Position numbers and translations under genes: made by a program. 64,000 nt of DNA, taken from positions 106,360 through 170,359 of the forward strand of contig NZ_JALDTZ010000002.1 of the NCBI RefSeq assembly GCF_023109105.1. The letters are read 5' to 3'. The notes below the pieces were generated by a model, which saw only the letters and a list, made by a program, of their open reading frames with translations, was not told where the DNA came from and did no database searches. Within the stretch, counting starts at the first letter, position 1. Every line of letters begins with the position of its first letter. Shown piece by piece: positions 9,103 to 20,023 of this stretch. This DNA is from Streptococcus mitis. Its GTDB lineage: Bacteria; Bacillota; Bacilli; Lactobacillales; Streptococcaceae.

Positions 9103-10218
9103 TCACTCAACATAATCCAACAAATAACCATAGCCCTTTTCTTCCATTTGATCCTTTGGGATAAAATGGATGGATAGACTATTGATACAATAGCGTAGAC
9201 CTCCCTTGTCCTGAGGTCCATCTGTAAAGACATGTCCTAGATGAGAATTCCCTGTTCGACTTCTGACTTCTGTTCTGACCATATTGTATGACTTGTCTTC
9301 CTTATAGGTCGCAACATCTGGACTGATCGACTGGGTAAAACTTGGCCAACCACAACCCGATTCAAATTTATCTTTCGAAGAAAAGAGAGGTTCTCCAGTT
9401 GCTACATCCACATAAATTCCTGCTTCAAATTTATCCCAATAACGATTTGAAAAGGCACGTTCTGTTTGACTGTTTTGAGTCACTGCATACTCCTCTGGTG
9501 ATAGGAGTCTTTTCAATTCATCGTCACTCGGTTTTGGATACTTACTAGCATCAATGACCGGATAGGCTGCTTGATTGACATTGATATGGCAATAACCATT
9601 AGGATTTTTCTGGAGATAATCTTGGTGGTAGTCCTCAGCCACGATAAAATTTCTTAAGGCTTCCTTTTCAACCGCTAGAGGCTGGTCGTACTTCTGAGCA
9701 ACTTGATCAAAGACTTGATTGATAGCTTCTAAATCTTTCTCATCTGTATAGTAGACTCCCGTTCTGTACTGAGTCCCCATATCATTTTCCTGCTTGTTCT
9801 TACTGATTGGATTGATAATGCGGAAATAATGGAGCAAGATTTCTTTTAGAGAAATTTGATTGGCATCGTAGGTCACATGAACAGTCTCAGCATGCCCGGT
9901 TTGGCCGATCAATTCATACTGGGTTGTTTCTCCTCTCCCATTAGCATAGCCAGAAACTGCGTCTGTCACACCTGCTACTCTTGAAAAATACTCTTCTACT
10001 CCCCAGAAACAGCCTCCAGCTAGATAGATTTCATGCAGGTCAGCATCTTTAGCTGGCTTCGTTTTTTTCTTAACACCTTGACCTTGGCTAACAGCTGCCT
10101 TCTCAATTTGAGAGGTATCAGTGTTGATCGAGTTTCTTTTTTCCAAAAGAAACAAAGCTCCTATGGTGATGAAAATGATAACTCCAATTAAGAATACTGT
10201 TTTTAATTTATCATTCAT
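9103..10218 (-). CDS. msrAB: Membrane-anchored MsrA-MsrB methionine sulfoxide reductase, copy 1
   Basis: A 371-residue bifunctional repair enzyme that reduces both S- and R-methionine sulfoxide in exported proteins. Residues 7-26 form an uncleaved N-terminal anchor. The MsrA domain starts near 62 with the GGCFWG signature (catalytic C70). The MsrB domain follows from about 235, with GCGWPSF, the GNSHLGHVF segment and the RYCIN catalytic cysteine near residue 344. It lies 5 bp downstream of an etrx gene and should take electrons from that thioredoxin-fold lipoprotein. A second pair, 20024-21709, is about 85-90% similar by eye. No hairpin terminator is visible after the stop. Confidence 0.95.
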   Translation of the reverse strand: MNDKLKTVFLIGVIIFITIGALFLLEKRNSINTDTSQIEKAAVSQGQGVKKKTKPAKDADLHEIYLAGGCFWGVEEYFSRVAGVTDAVSGYANGRGETTQYELIGQTGHAETVHVTYDANQISLKEILLHYFRIINPISKNKQENDMGTQYRTGVYYTDEKDLEAINQVFDQVAQKYDQPLAVEKEALRNFIVAEDYHQDYLQKNPNGYCHINVNQAAYPVIDASKYPKPSDDELKRLLSPEEYAVTQNSQTERAFSNRYWDKFEAGIYVDVATGEPLFSSKDKFESGCGWPSFTQSISPDVATYKEDKSYNMVRTEVRSRTGNSHLGHVFTDGPQDKGGLRYCINSLSIHFIPKDQMEEKGYGYLLDYVE

Positions 10219-10223
10219 AACCT

Positions 10224-10793
10224 CTAATCTATACTTTCCAAACTCTCTAAAATACTTGCCTTATCCATAAAGCCTGGTTGAGTCTTCACCAATTTTCCTT
10301 CTTTATCAATAAAGGCCTGAGTCGGATAAGAACGAACTCCGTAACTCGCTAAGAGTTTTCCTGAAGGATCTAGAAGTACAGGGAGGTTTTTATAATCTAA
10401 ACCCTGATACCATTTTTGGAAGGCTTCTTCTGCTTGCTCTCCTTTTTGACCAGGAGAAACAACTGTCAAGATTACAAAGTCATCGCCAGCTTCTTTTGCA
10501 AGTTCATCGGTATCAGGTAAACTAGCTAGACAGACAGAACACCAAGAAGCCCAAAATTTTAGATAGACCTTTTTGCCTTTATAATCTGATAGGCGATAGG
10601 TTTTCCCATCAACTCCCGTAAGCTCAAAATCTGGAACTTCTTCTCCTTTTTTTGCAGTTTGAGAGCTAACTTGTGCATTTTTGTCTCCATTTTGCTTATC
10701 AGCTTGACTCTCCATCTGATTGTTACAAGCCGATAGACAGACCAGACTAGCGCAGACCAATACATATGCTTGCCATTTTTTTATCTTTATCAT
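10224..10793 (-). CDS. TlpA-like thioredoxin-fold lipoprotein (Etrx), copy 1
   Basis: A 189-residue surface thioredoxin lipoprotein. I use ATG 10791-10793, which GAGGTG precedes at good spacing; an upstream GTG would add three residues. The lipobox LSAC ends at C23 and the redox motif is WCSVC (C85, C88). It resembles pneumococcal Etrx2, which passes electrons from CcdA to MsrAB. It has its own -10 (TATAAT at 10847-10852) and precedes msrAB, but no ccdA is adjacent. It would therefore depend on the CcdA at 21723-22433 or one elsewhere. It is 80-85% similar by eye to the copy at 21146-21709. Confidence 0.9.
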   Translation of the reverse strand: MIKIKKWQAYVLVCASLVCLSACNNQMESQADKQNGDKNAQVSSQTAKKGEEVPDFELTGVDGKTYRLSDYKGKKVYLKFWASWCSVCLASLPDTDELAKEAGDDFVILTVVSPGQKGEQAEEAFQKWYQGLDYKNLPVLLDPSGKLLASYGVRSYPTQAFIDKEGKLVKTQPGFMDKASILESLESID

Positions 10794-10912
10794 TTTAATC
10801 ACCTTTCTCTTTCATCATATGAATATAGATATTGTATTTTAGCTCTATTATATACCGACCATACTAAAAATACTTGAAATCTGCTTGGAAAATAAGGCAT
10901 CTTTTTGGGCAC

Positions 10913-10944
10913 AAAAAACTCCCACCTGCTGAACAGGTGAGAGT
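10913..10944 (-). terminator. Terminator of zmpB
   Basis: On the minus strand ACTCTCACCTG-ttcag-CAGGTGGGAGT is followed by TTTTTTG, 8 bp after the zmpB stop codon. It separates zmpB transcription from the downstream etrx-msrAB copy. Confidence 0.85.
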
Positions 10945-10951
10945 CAATTGA

Positions 10952-13900
10952 TTATTTAAAGATAGAAGTTTTAAAACTATCTGTTTGTTGAAGAAGTTTC
11001 TTAAAGAGTTTTTCTTTAAGTGATACGGTGTTGTCAAATTTGACAGATCCGTTACTTAGAGTAGTCTTATCTTTATCAACCGCTTCAGCAAATGCACGTT
11101 TCAAGTCTTCATAACTATTGTATGTTTTACCATCAATTTCAATAGATTGAATTCCTTTTTTGGCACTTGTTACAACTTCATTGAAGTAAGCTTTCTTCCA
11201 TTCTTCAAGATTCTTGAATTTTCCTTCAGAAATCTTGCTAATGATGAAGTCATCACCTAGAGTATCTTTACCAGCTTTTTTAGATTCAGCTTTTAGCATG
11301 TTAGAAGCATAATTTAGGAAACCTTTTTCGTATCCAAAGTAACCCCACATACGGAAGGTGTTATGTTTGAATGACATTGCTCCTGGGGCCCCTTCACTTG
11401 TGTTACCTCCGTAGATACCTGCAGTGATAGGCACAGTTACATAAGCAGAACCGAATCCAGTTGGGTCATACTGACCATTACCAGGACCGTGCTTAGTCAT
11501 GAAGTTTTTCTCTACTAAGTCGTTAACAGATGTTAAATTATATTCTTTTTCTTCTGCATTTAGATCTCTTACGTTGTCGTATTGGTTCTTGGTATTAGCT
11601 CCACGAAGTTGCTTATCTACTTTCTTGAACCAAGCGTTATTTAGTGCTTTATCGTGTTTATCAATTACAGCTTCTCCTTCAAGGTAATCAAGAAGCATAA
11701 GCGTATCATTGAAACCTTTCATGTAATGATCGATTTCAGCGCGAGAAGTGAGGTCATTTGGATTTGTATTATACCATTGATTTCCATCATTTGGACGTTC
11801 ATATGCCATATTTAATCCAAGTGCTTTAAAGTCACCGTTTGGACTTGTTTCAGCAGGAGACTGTAACATACCTTGAGCAAATGCCTCTAAGTCAGTACCT
11901 TCACGGTGTCTTGAACCACCTAAGTAAACCATACGGTCATTTACGTGAGTTGTTTCGTGGGTAAAGGCTGAAATACCGAAGTCGCTAATCATGTCAGTAA
12001 CCATGAAGAAGACAGAATCATCTTTGTAAGGGTTACCGTAAATACGAGCTACAGCTCCCATACGCCAGTCAGTTGCGTGATAACGATCTGTTGGTCCGTA
12101 TAATTCACGGATTGGTGCAACATCTTCACCACTAGCAGTGTGACCATAACGGTCTGTGCTTATACCTTTATAGTTTTGGTTATCTAGTACTGGTGTAGGT
12201 ACCATGTTGTTGCTCTTAAGTAGTTGATTACGAACTTTATCTAATGATAGACGAGACCAGAAGTCTAGGTAATTTTGTTGACCTTTAGCGACTTTATCGA
12301 TTTCAGCTTTGAATTCTTCGCGTTCTGCTGCAGTATTCTTACCATATTTTTCAAATGAACTGTATGCCATAGTGTTATATGTTGAAATTAAGAACATGTG
12401 TGCATCTTTCAAGTTCAAGAGTGGCAAGATCATCTTACCGTGCATATCATTGTTTAAGCCTTCATAGGCTCTGTGTTTCTTATCAGCAAACTCAGGAGTT
12501 GTTGTTGCTGGTTCAACGATATAAACATTGTCTTTGGTTGCTTTGATAAACCAATCGTTCAAGTTTGTATCACTTGTAAAGAGTTCCATATTATATTTTA
12601 AGAACTCATGTAAATTACCTTTACCAGTAGCACCAGCGATGACCTCACGATAGGCGTCGTGAGTACGGTCACCCTTAATATAACTTTCTTTAGAGCCAAT
12701 ATTGATGATTCTATCTAAGACGCTAACATTTTTACCATAGAAGTCAGGTTTGAATAACATTAACTCTTTAATGTTAAAATCATCGAATTTAACTCCGTAG
12801 TAACGGTTGAGGTAAGACAAACCAAGGAGAATAGCCGCTTTCTTATCATCAACTTTCTTGATAAGTGCACGTTTAGCCGCTTCATCTGTGTTTAGTTGAT
12901 GATCTTCATTTTCAAGCAACTGTTTCACAAATTTAGCCAGATTATCCTTGACTTCTTTGAAGGTTTCTTCGAGGTAAAGGTTCTTGATCGCATTTACTTT
13001 GTTAGGACCAGTTCTACCTAAGTGTGTGTAGATAGGATCTGATTGCAATTCAACTGGGCTTAATTTTTCAACGATAGCATTGATAAGATCACTACGGTCT
13101 TTGTCAACGATATTAGGTGTATAAACAACTTCTCCCAGTTCAGCAATGCTGTACTCTTTCACTTGTTTAACCTTAGATTCTTTCAGCGAAACAGTAAAGA
13201 TGTCTTTGGTCTTATCCCCATAATGAACCATAATATGGTCAGCATCAGCCAATTCTGTCACAAAGGCATTGCCCTTCATAGTAGTAACAGACAATACTTC
13301 CTTGGTCAAGAGAGGACTACCTGCAGCAAGTTTGTTCCCTTGGTCTACGATCCATTCTTTGTTGTAGAATGGTTGTAATTTTTCGATATTACGGTAGGCA
13401 AGTTCACGAGAAGCGTCGTAACCATCGATTGTTTTGTATTGATCAGCTTTGTTGACAATGTTATTGAGTTTGTCTTCAACAGGTTTGGTGCTTTCAAATT
13501 TATCAGCAGTGATTCCCATTGCTTCAATCTTCTTGTCAGCTTCTTCTTGTGAGATGCTAGGAATCTTGCGAGAATTCTTATAAGATTTATTACCCTCACT
13601 TACCCCCTCAACACTGAAGTTACGTTTTGTTCTTGAATAGGTGAAGTAATCATCAGCGTCAATGTCAGAGTGACCGAACACCATTTCACCAGTTTTGACT
13701 TTCATCATGGTGATGTTGTCTTCAATAGCACCCAAGGCCCAGTTAGTACCGAGCAAGCCACCTGATTGAACGGCTTCTTTCAGCTCGATAGAACCTTTAG
13801 CAACTGAATTTCTGAGGACACCTTCTCTACCTAGTGTATTGTTATCTCCACCATTTTGAGAAGAATAAACTAATCCTGCAGCTTTTGCTTTATTACCAGT

Positions 13901-16847
13901 AATTTCAGCATCAACGTAAGCTTTTTCTACGATACCTTTCCAATTTTCACCTAGAACACCTGCTAAGTACCAACCTTTGTTTCCAGCAGCGTGAATTTTA
14001 CCGATAAAGGCAACATTACTTACCTTACCACTACCATCAATTTTATTGATAATACCAGCTACATCGTTGCCCCCGATAACATTACCTGTTACTTTAACAT
14101 TTTCGACAGTTGCATTATTTTTGATAACACTTGCGATTGGTGCTACTCGATCAAATCCAGGCAAGTCAATGTTGACATTTTCAAGCAAGAGATTCTTAAC
14201 AGTACCACCTTCGATGTTACCAAACAATGGTCTCGTAATGTTATGGATGGCAAATTTATTACCTTCTGTACTTTCCAATGTTCCCTTGAAGGCATTGGTT
14301 ACATAAGACTTGCCAGCTGCTTGCACGTTACTTGCATTCATACTGCTACCAAGCTTAAAGGTACCAGTAGGATTGTCCTGCATGGCTTTTACAAGATCAC
14401 TGAAATCGTAATAAACATCACCTTCATGCGCTTTTGGCTTAGCAAAGTAATGGACATATTCCTCTGCAAACTGATTATCTGCATTGCGTTGGACTAGATC
14501 TGGTGCTTTAGCAATGACTTTGAACAAGGCTTTACCATCAACTGTGACTTCTTCAATCTTATCAACAGCAAGTTTTGTCACCTTGTTATCATGAGTAGTC
14601 ACTTTCAAGTAATAAGGTTTAACATCTGATGGTTTTGCTGACAAGAGACTATTATCAGTTTCTACACCTTGGTCATCAACACTGATAAGGCTTGTTTCCT
14701 TAATGTTTTTGACTTCGACTTTTTTGAGATCAAGTCGCAGTGGTTCTCCATTCAGAACTACTTCCTCATCACCTTCACCACGATCATAAACCATCTTAGT
14801 TTCAATCTTATAATCTTTGTAGTATTGCAAATCTGTCAGGATAGCTGTCAAGTTGTCAGGTGAAACACTCAATGTTTTCACAATCTCATCACCTTTTTTC
14901 AGAGTTAGAGTGATAGATTTAATGGCCGCCTTGCTTGGATTTTCCAAGCTGTATTTAACATCTGAAGTACGTTTCAAATCCTTAGGTTCAACTGCAGTGA
15001 TGGTCAATACTGGTTTTTCAAAGGTCTCAGTACCACGTTTCAAAATTCGGTCTTGAGGTGCCTCGATGATTTCCTCTGTAACTTTTGGAGCGTCTTCTGT
15101 TTTAACTCCTTTGATGGTATTAAAGGTCTTGGTAATTTTTTTCTGACCTTCTTTACCTTCTTGAGCTACAACTTCTACGCCTTTTTTCAGTTGATCATCT
15201 TCTTTAATAACTTCCTTAAATGGAATCTTTTCAAGACTTTCTTCTACAAGAGTTCCTGCAATTGGTTTTGTCCCACGACTTACCTCTTGGTTTACAGGTT
15301 CCTTGGTAACTTCTGTGCTAGTTAAAAGAACTTGGTCAGTTTTTACACCTTCTAATGTTTTATAAGTTGTTCTAGTAACTTGACTTCCTTTTTCACCATT
15401 TCGTAGGACAGTTTCTTCGTCCGTGTACTTGGTTGGGTCCTCAGTCGTTTCAGTTTTGTAGTCTAAGTCTGTAGTTAATGTTTCAACAATGGTTCCCTCA
15501 GTTACTTTGTACTCAGGTAACTGATCTTGTACAAGGGCTTGGCCTTCCTTACCTTCCTCTTGTGTACCTTTTACATCTACTTGGGCTTCTGGTAATTCTG
15601 GTTGTGTTAGAGCTTGACCTTCTTTGCCTTCCTCTTGGGTACCTTTTGCTTCAACTGGAGCCTCTGGAAGTTCTGGTTGTGTTAGAGCTTGGCCTTCTTT
15701 GCCTTCTTCTTGGGTTCCTTTTACTTCGATTGGAGCTTCTGGTAATGTTGGTTGCGTTAGAGCTTGACCCTCTTTACCTTCCTCTTGAGTTCCTTTTACT
15801 GCGACTGTAGCTTCTGGCAATTCTGACTGGGTTAGAGCTTGACCCTCTTTACCTTCCTCTTGAGTTCCTTTTACTGCGACTGTAGCTTCTGGTAATGCAG
15901 GTTGAGTTAAGGATTGACCTTCCTCTTGAGTTCCTTTTACTTCGATTGGAGCTTCTGGTAAAGTTGGTTGCGTCAGAGATTGACCCTCTTTGCCTTCCTC
16001 TTGAGTGCCTTTAAGTGCGACTGTAGCCTCTGGTAATTCTGGCTGGGTTAGGGATTGACCTTCTTTGCCTTCCTCTTGGGTTCCTTTAGCTACTTGATGA
16101 GTTAGTACTGGAGTTTGTTCCACAGGTTTTTCGGCAGCAGGTTGGGGAGTGACAGTCGGTGTTTCTTGAACTACTTCTGTCTTCTCGATTTCTTTTGAAC
16201 TTTGCTTTTCTACTGGTAACTGAGACTTCTCAACTGAAGCTGGTTTTGATGGATGGAGTTCTGCTTCCTTGAAGTAGCCAATGTATTCGTAGCCATCAAT
16301 GTGGATAATCCCTTCAGCCAAGCCTTCATGGGTAGTGGCCGAAATAGTTTGGTTATAAGAAAGTAATTCTTTATTTTCAAATGCAAATGTCCCGTAAGGT
16401 ACAAAAGTACTGGCTCCTAAAGAACCAATCAAGAGAACCCCTAGAACCTCTTTACGACCTTTTTTTGATACCAAAAAGACTGCTAGCGAGGCCGTTGCTA
16501 AACCAAGGCCTGCTAAGGCTAGTTCCTTACTTCCTGTGTAAGGAAGTTGTTGACTGGTAGTTGCCTTCTTGCGATAAACTACATAAATAATATCATCATC
16601 TTGAAATTCTGTAGGAACCTCATGGTGAATCAGGGCTTTTTCAGATTCGGTCAATTCCTGCTCTGCTAAATAACGGTAATGAACGTTATGAGTACCACCA
16701 ACTTCATTGGCATGCACCTTATCTACTGAAAGGGTACTAGCACCAAAAAGGAAGGCCCCGATCGATGGCTACAGGACCTACCCCAACAGTTAGTTTACGA
16801 ATCGAATATTTGGTGATTTTTTCTAGTTGTTGTTTTGTTTTTTTCAT
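10952..16847 (-). pseudogene. zmpB: Zinc metalloprotease ZmpB (M26), frameshifted in signal peptide
   Basis: The gene would encode about 1963 residues, but a tandem GATC duplication at about 16758-16765 shifts the frame. From ATG 16845-16847 translation reads KYSIRKLTVGVGPVAI and then stops at TAG 16737-16739 after 36 codons. Removing 4 nt restores the usual export signal into VDKVHANE. The rest is intact and typical of the family: an N-terminal LPYTG with following hydrophobic pair, eight 25-residue repeats, two G5-like segments, and a C-terminal M26 peptidase with HETTH near 11945-11960 and a downstream EGTDLEAFAQG glutamate. Family members are surface metalloproteases. This copy cannot be exported unless frameshifting or correction occurs; a sequencing error is possible. 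Confidence 0.9.
15495..16092 (-). repeat. 25-residue repeats in ZmpB stalk
   Basis: Eight consecutive coding repeats of the form KGTQEEGKEGQ(S/A)LTQ followed by (P/S)xLPEAxVxV. The third copy lacks three residues (KEG). The last copy diverges into LVQDQLPEYKV. Several pairs are nearly identical at the DNA level, implying expansion and contraction. Confidence 0.9.
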
Positions 16848-16849
16848 TC

Positions 16850-17413
16850 TCACGACTTTCTGATAGAATCTTGTGGATAATGCGCACGCGCACCTCCAAT
16901 TAATTTTGGACGGCTAGCGAGTGCCGTTACGTGAGCATGACCAATCTCTCTCAAAAGAGGACGAATTGGAACCTGAACATGCTTGACATGCATACCAATT
17001 GCAGTGTCTCCGATATCCAATCCAGCATGAGCCTTTATAAATTCAACCTCAACCGGATCTTGCATAAACTTGAAGGCTGCCAACTGACCAGAACCTCCTG
17101 CATGGAGAGTAGGAAGGACGCTGACCATTTCCAAATCAAACTGCTCTGCAACCTGACGTTCAACAACGAGGGCCCGATTGACATGTTCACAACCTTGAAC
17201 GGCTAGATAAATTCCTTTTTCCTCTAGGATATCTAGGATAGTCTTCACAATGATTTCCCCAATTTCTTGGCTGGATTCCTTGCCAATCTGACCACCTATT
17301 ACTTCACTAGAAGAAAGGCCCAAAACAAAGATAGATCCTTGCTTCAAATTGGCCTTTTCTAATACATCTTTTACAATCTGACTTGTGTCTCTTTGAATGT
17401 CTTTTTCCTTCAT
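16850..17413 (-). CDS. UPF0340/TIGR01440 family protein upstream of zmpB
   Basis: A 187-residue cytosolic protein of unknown function, recognisable by [17 protein letters not shown], a [12 protein letters not shown] segment and [18 protein letters not shown] chose ATG 17411-17413 because GAGGT lies 7 nt upstream; an ATG 21 nt earlier lacks a ribosome site. Its TGA stop (16850-16852) is 2 bp from the zmpB ATG, so translation is likely coupled and both share the promoter at 17440-17468. The same neighbour precedes zmpB in pneumococcus (SP_0663 position, recalled). Confidence 0.85.
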   Translation of the reverse strand: MKEKDIQRDTSQIVKDVLEKANLKQGSIFVLGLSSSEVIGGQIGKESSQEIGEIIVKTILDILEEKGIYLAVQGCEHVNRALVVERQVAEQFDLEMVSVLPTLHAGGSGQLAAFKFMQDPVEVEFIKAHAGLDIGDTAIGMHVKHVQVPIRPLLREIGHAHVTALASRPKLIGGARAHYPQDSIRKS

Positions 17414-17439
17414 ACTTGATACCTCTTTTGTCATTATCT

Positions 17440-17468
17440 ATCATATCGTTTTTTCTACGTTTTAGCAA
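17440..17468 (-). promoter_or_regulatory. Promoter of UPF0340-zmpB operon
   Basis: Minus-strand TTGCTA (17463-17468), a 17-bp spacer and TATGAT (17440-17445), 27 nt upstream of the UPF0340 ATG. A terminator for zmpS lies just upstream at 17505-17529, so this is a separate transcription unit from zmpRS. Confidence 0.7.
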
Positions 17469-17504
17469 GATAGACAGCCTAGAATGCTTGCCCAATTACG
17501 CATA

Positions 17505-17529
17505 AAACTCCCAGAATTGACTGGGAGTT
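17505..17529 (-). terminator. Terminator of zmpRS
   Basis: On the minus strand AACTCCCAG-tcaatt-CTGGGAGTTTT. The stem starts within the zmpS stop codon and is followed by a short T-run. Confidence 0.8.
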
Positions 17530-19219
17530 AACTAGTTTCTATTCTATTTATGTATATTTCAACTGTCGTCCCTTTTGAGGGGACAGAATCAATCTTCATT
17601 TGGTAATCTTCTCCAAAATGAAGTTTGAGCCGCTGGTCAACGTTTTGAAGACCAACTCCCCCACGTTTGAGTTGACTTTGACTACTATCGCTAGCGTCTT
17701 GGAAACCAATCCCATCATCCTCAATGCGGATGACCAATCCCGAATCCTGTTTCTGAACAGAAACTCTAATATGTCCCTGGCCTTCCTTTTCCTTAATGCC
17801 ATGGTAAAGAGCATTCTCTACAAGAGGTTGTAGCACTAGCTTGGGCAAGACTAGATTATCAAAGGCAGGATTTTCATTAATTTCGTATTCCAGCTTATCG
17901 CCATAGCGTTGTTTCTGGATAAATAGATACTGGCGGACATGATTAATTTCATCAGACAGGCAAATCAAATCTTTACCCTGATTGAGCGCCAAGCGGAAAT
18001 AAGTCGCCAAGGACTTGGTCACTTGCACCACTCTCTGACTATCTTGAAATTCAGCCATCCAGATGATGGTGTCCAAGGTGTTATAGAGGAAATGGGGGTT
18101 AATCTGGCTTGATAGAGCTTGAAGTTGGTACTGACGGGTCGTTTCTTCCTGCCTGCGAATATCTACCATCAGCTGATCAACCTGATCCAACATGGCATTG
18201 AACTGGCGAGTCACCTCTCTCAATTCATAAGCACCCGCTTCTTTGGCACGAAGATTCTGATTACCAGAAGCAATTTCCAGCATAGTTTCTCTCAAATCCT
18301 TCAAAGGGGCAATCCAGCGTTTAAGACTAAACCACACCAAGCAGAGACAAGCAAGAAGAGATGTGAAACTGGCTCCAAGCAAGGTCCACATGAGTTGACT
18401 CCGAACCTGGTCTAACTTCTCCAACGAAGACACGCCAAGCACCGTCCAATCAGTTCCAGCAATCTTTTCTTGACTGACATAGGATTGGTGGTCTGGAGTG
18501 TAACCCTGCCCTGTCTTAATATAGGGTTTCATGGCCTCCATTTCGCTAGACGAACTATAAACTGTATGTTGAGGATGATAAACAAATTCATGGTTTTCAT
18601 TGATGATAAAAGCAAAGCCCTGCTGACCCAACTGGAGTTGGTTGAGATAGGCTTCCAGAGTTTCATAGGAAATATCCAAACGAAGCACACCCAGATTGGC
18701 TCCCTTTGCATCAAGAAGTTCTTGAGTGACAGAAATGACCCACTGGCTATCTGATTTACGAGCTGGAGTTAAAACTGGTTTAGCTCCCTGATGAATAGCC
18801 TTTTGGTACCAATCCTCAGTCATCATATCTGAGGAAGTTTTCATCTGCACACTATCATCCGTAGAAATGACCTGACCAGATTTGGTTACCAGCACAACAG
18901 CTTTCAAGTCCTGGTCTGACTTTAAAATGGTCAAAAACAAATCTCGAATTCCCTTGACCTTTTCTTGACTGGGATTCTCAGCATAGGTTAGGACATCTGC
19001 CTGCTGGGTCAAACTGGTCGAGGTGGTTTCTAATTTTTTGATATAAGACTGGATAAAGTGGCTAGTCTGACTGATAGTCGTTTGGCTATTGCCCTCAATA
19101 GTAGCCTCAATGGCTGAAGAACTAGATTGATAGTAGAAAGTCCCAACCAGAGCTAGGAGAATGAGAAAGACCAGAAAGATGGAAATAACCATTCTGACTA
19201 GGAGAGAAGAACGTTTCAT
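17528..19219 (-). CDS. zmpS: Sensor histidine kinase ZmpS (TCS09 type)
   Basis: A 563-residue membrane kinase. Residues about 10-32 and 275-297 are membrane segments bracketing an extracellular sensor region of about 240 residues (dCache-like). Then come HAMP, a His_kinase domain of the LytS-like type (QINPHFLYNT, phospho-His near 375) and a HATPase domain (LQPLVENALYHGI near 463, DDGIGF, GGVGLQNVDQRL near 523). Its ATG overlaps the response regulator stop by 4 bp (ATGA). It is placed next to zmpB and ccdA-etrx-msrAB as in pneumococcal TCS09. The ligand is unknown, and control of zmpB is suggested by context and naming, not by sequence. Confidence 0.9.
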   Translation of the reverse strand: MKRSSLLVRMVISIFLVFLILLALVGTFYYQSSSSAIEATIEGNSQTTISQTSHFIQSYIKKLETTSTSLTQQADVLTYAENPSQEKVKGIRDLFLTILKSDQDLKAVVLVTKSGQVISTDDSVQMKTSSDMMTEDWYQKAIHQGAKPVLTPARKSDSQWVISVTQELLDAKGANLGVLRLDISYETLEAYLNQLQLGQQGFAFIINENHEFVYHPQHTVYSSSSEMEAMKPYIKTGQGYTPDHQSYVSQEKIAGTDWTVLGVSSLEKLDQVRSQLMWTLLGASFTSLLACLCLVWFSLKRWIAPLKDLRETMLEIASGNQNLRAKEAGAYELREVTRQFNAMLDQVDQLMVDIRRQEETTRQYQLQALSSQINPHFLYNTLDTIIWMAEFQDSQRVVQVTKSLATYFRLALNQGKDLICLSDEINHVRQYLFIQKQRYGDKLEYEINENPAFDNLVLPKLVLQPLVENALYHGIKEKEGQGHIRVSVQKQDSGLVIRIEDDGIGFQDASDSSQSQLKRGGVGLQNVDQRLKLHFGEDYQMKIDSVPSKGTTVEIYINRIETS

Positions 19220-19953
19220 CGATCTTCCCCCTTCTTAAACTGGCGAGGTGTCACACCTGCAATCTGTTTAAAACGTTGGGTAAAATAGTTCATATCTTCA
19301 AAGCCAACCTTCTCTGCGATCTCGTAAATCTTCAGATCGGTAGTTAAAAGCAAAAGCTTGGCTTGTTTGACACGTTCTCTCACCAGATAATCCTGAAAAG
19401 GCAGGCCTAACTCTTTCTTAATCAAAGAACTCAGATAAGTCGGGCTAAAACCCAAGTCACTGGCCAAACTCTTCAAACTAAATTGGCTATCAGCCAGATG
19501 GGACTGGATTTTCTGGGCCATATTTCCCTCAAACTTATCAGTCAATAAATCTTGTAACTGCTCTTCCTTTTCTTCCTTGTCTAGTTTTTGCTTGATTTTC
19601 CCCAACATTTCCTCAATATCCTGACGGGAAAAGGGCTTGAGCAAGTAGTCATCCACACCGAGTTTAACAGCAGACAAGGCATAATCAAAATCATCGTAGC
19701 CTGTCAAAAAAACTAGATGCACCTGAGGAAAGGTTTCTCGGACTAGTCTGGCCAACTGGATGCCATTCAGCTGAGGCATGTTGATATCGGTTAAAATGAT
19801 ATCTGGCACCTGTTTTTGGATCAAGTCCCAAGCCTGCCTTCCATTTTCAGCCTGACCAATAATTTCCATATCGTAGGCTGCTACATTGACCAGCTTGGTC
19901 AAACCTTGCCTCACCAGATACTCATCTTCTACGATTAAGATTGTGTAGGTCAT
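19216..19953 (-). CDS. zmpR: AraC-type response regulator ZmpR (TCS09 type)
   Basis: A 245-residue response regulator. The receiver domain carries the acid pocket at VEDE (residues 8-11), the phospho-acceptor D56 in ILTDINMP and the conserved lysine in LLKPFSR. The C-terminal 100 residues are an AraC/XylS double helix-turn-helix (LASDLGFSPTYLSSLIKKE; EIAEKVGFEDMNYFTQRFK). I start it at ATG 19951-19953, preceded by AAGGAG; the longer reading from 19971 lacks a ribosome site. A minus-strand TATACT at 19983-19988 may be its -10. It is co-transcribed with zmpS. Confidence 0.92.
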   Translation of the reverse strand: MTYTILIVEDEYLVRQGLTKLVNVAAYDMEIIGQAENGRQAWDLIQKQVPDIILTDINMPQLNGIQLARLVRETFPQVHLVFLTGYDDFDYALSAVKLGVDDYLLKPFSRQDIEEMLGKIKQKLDKEEKEEQLQDLLTDKFEGNMAQKIQSHLADSQFSLKSLASDLGFSPTYLSSLIKKELGLPFQDYLVRERVKQAKLLLLTTDLKIYEIAEKVGFEDMNYFTQRFKQIAGVTPRQFKKGEDR

Positions 19954-20023
19954 GCTTCTCTCCTTTGTCACTTACTAGTATCAGTATAGCAAAATTCTCC
20001 TCTAACTGCTTAGGAAAGACTTC

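Noticed and set aside
15478..15810. Leucine-rich plus-strand frame opposite the ZmpB repeats
   Set aside because: Created by the complement of the Glu/Gln-rich repeats; no start context.
10952..16717. ZmpB translated from GTG 16715-16717 as an intact cytosolic protein
   Set aside because: The GTG is the VHANE valine of the signal-peptide region in the correct frame; there is no ribosome site and the family always carries the upstream YSIRK signal, so a frameshift is the better reading.
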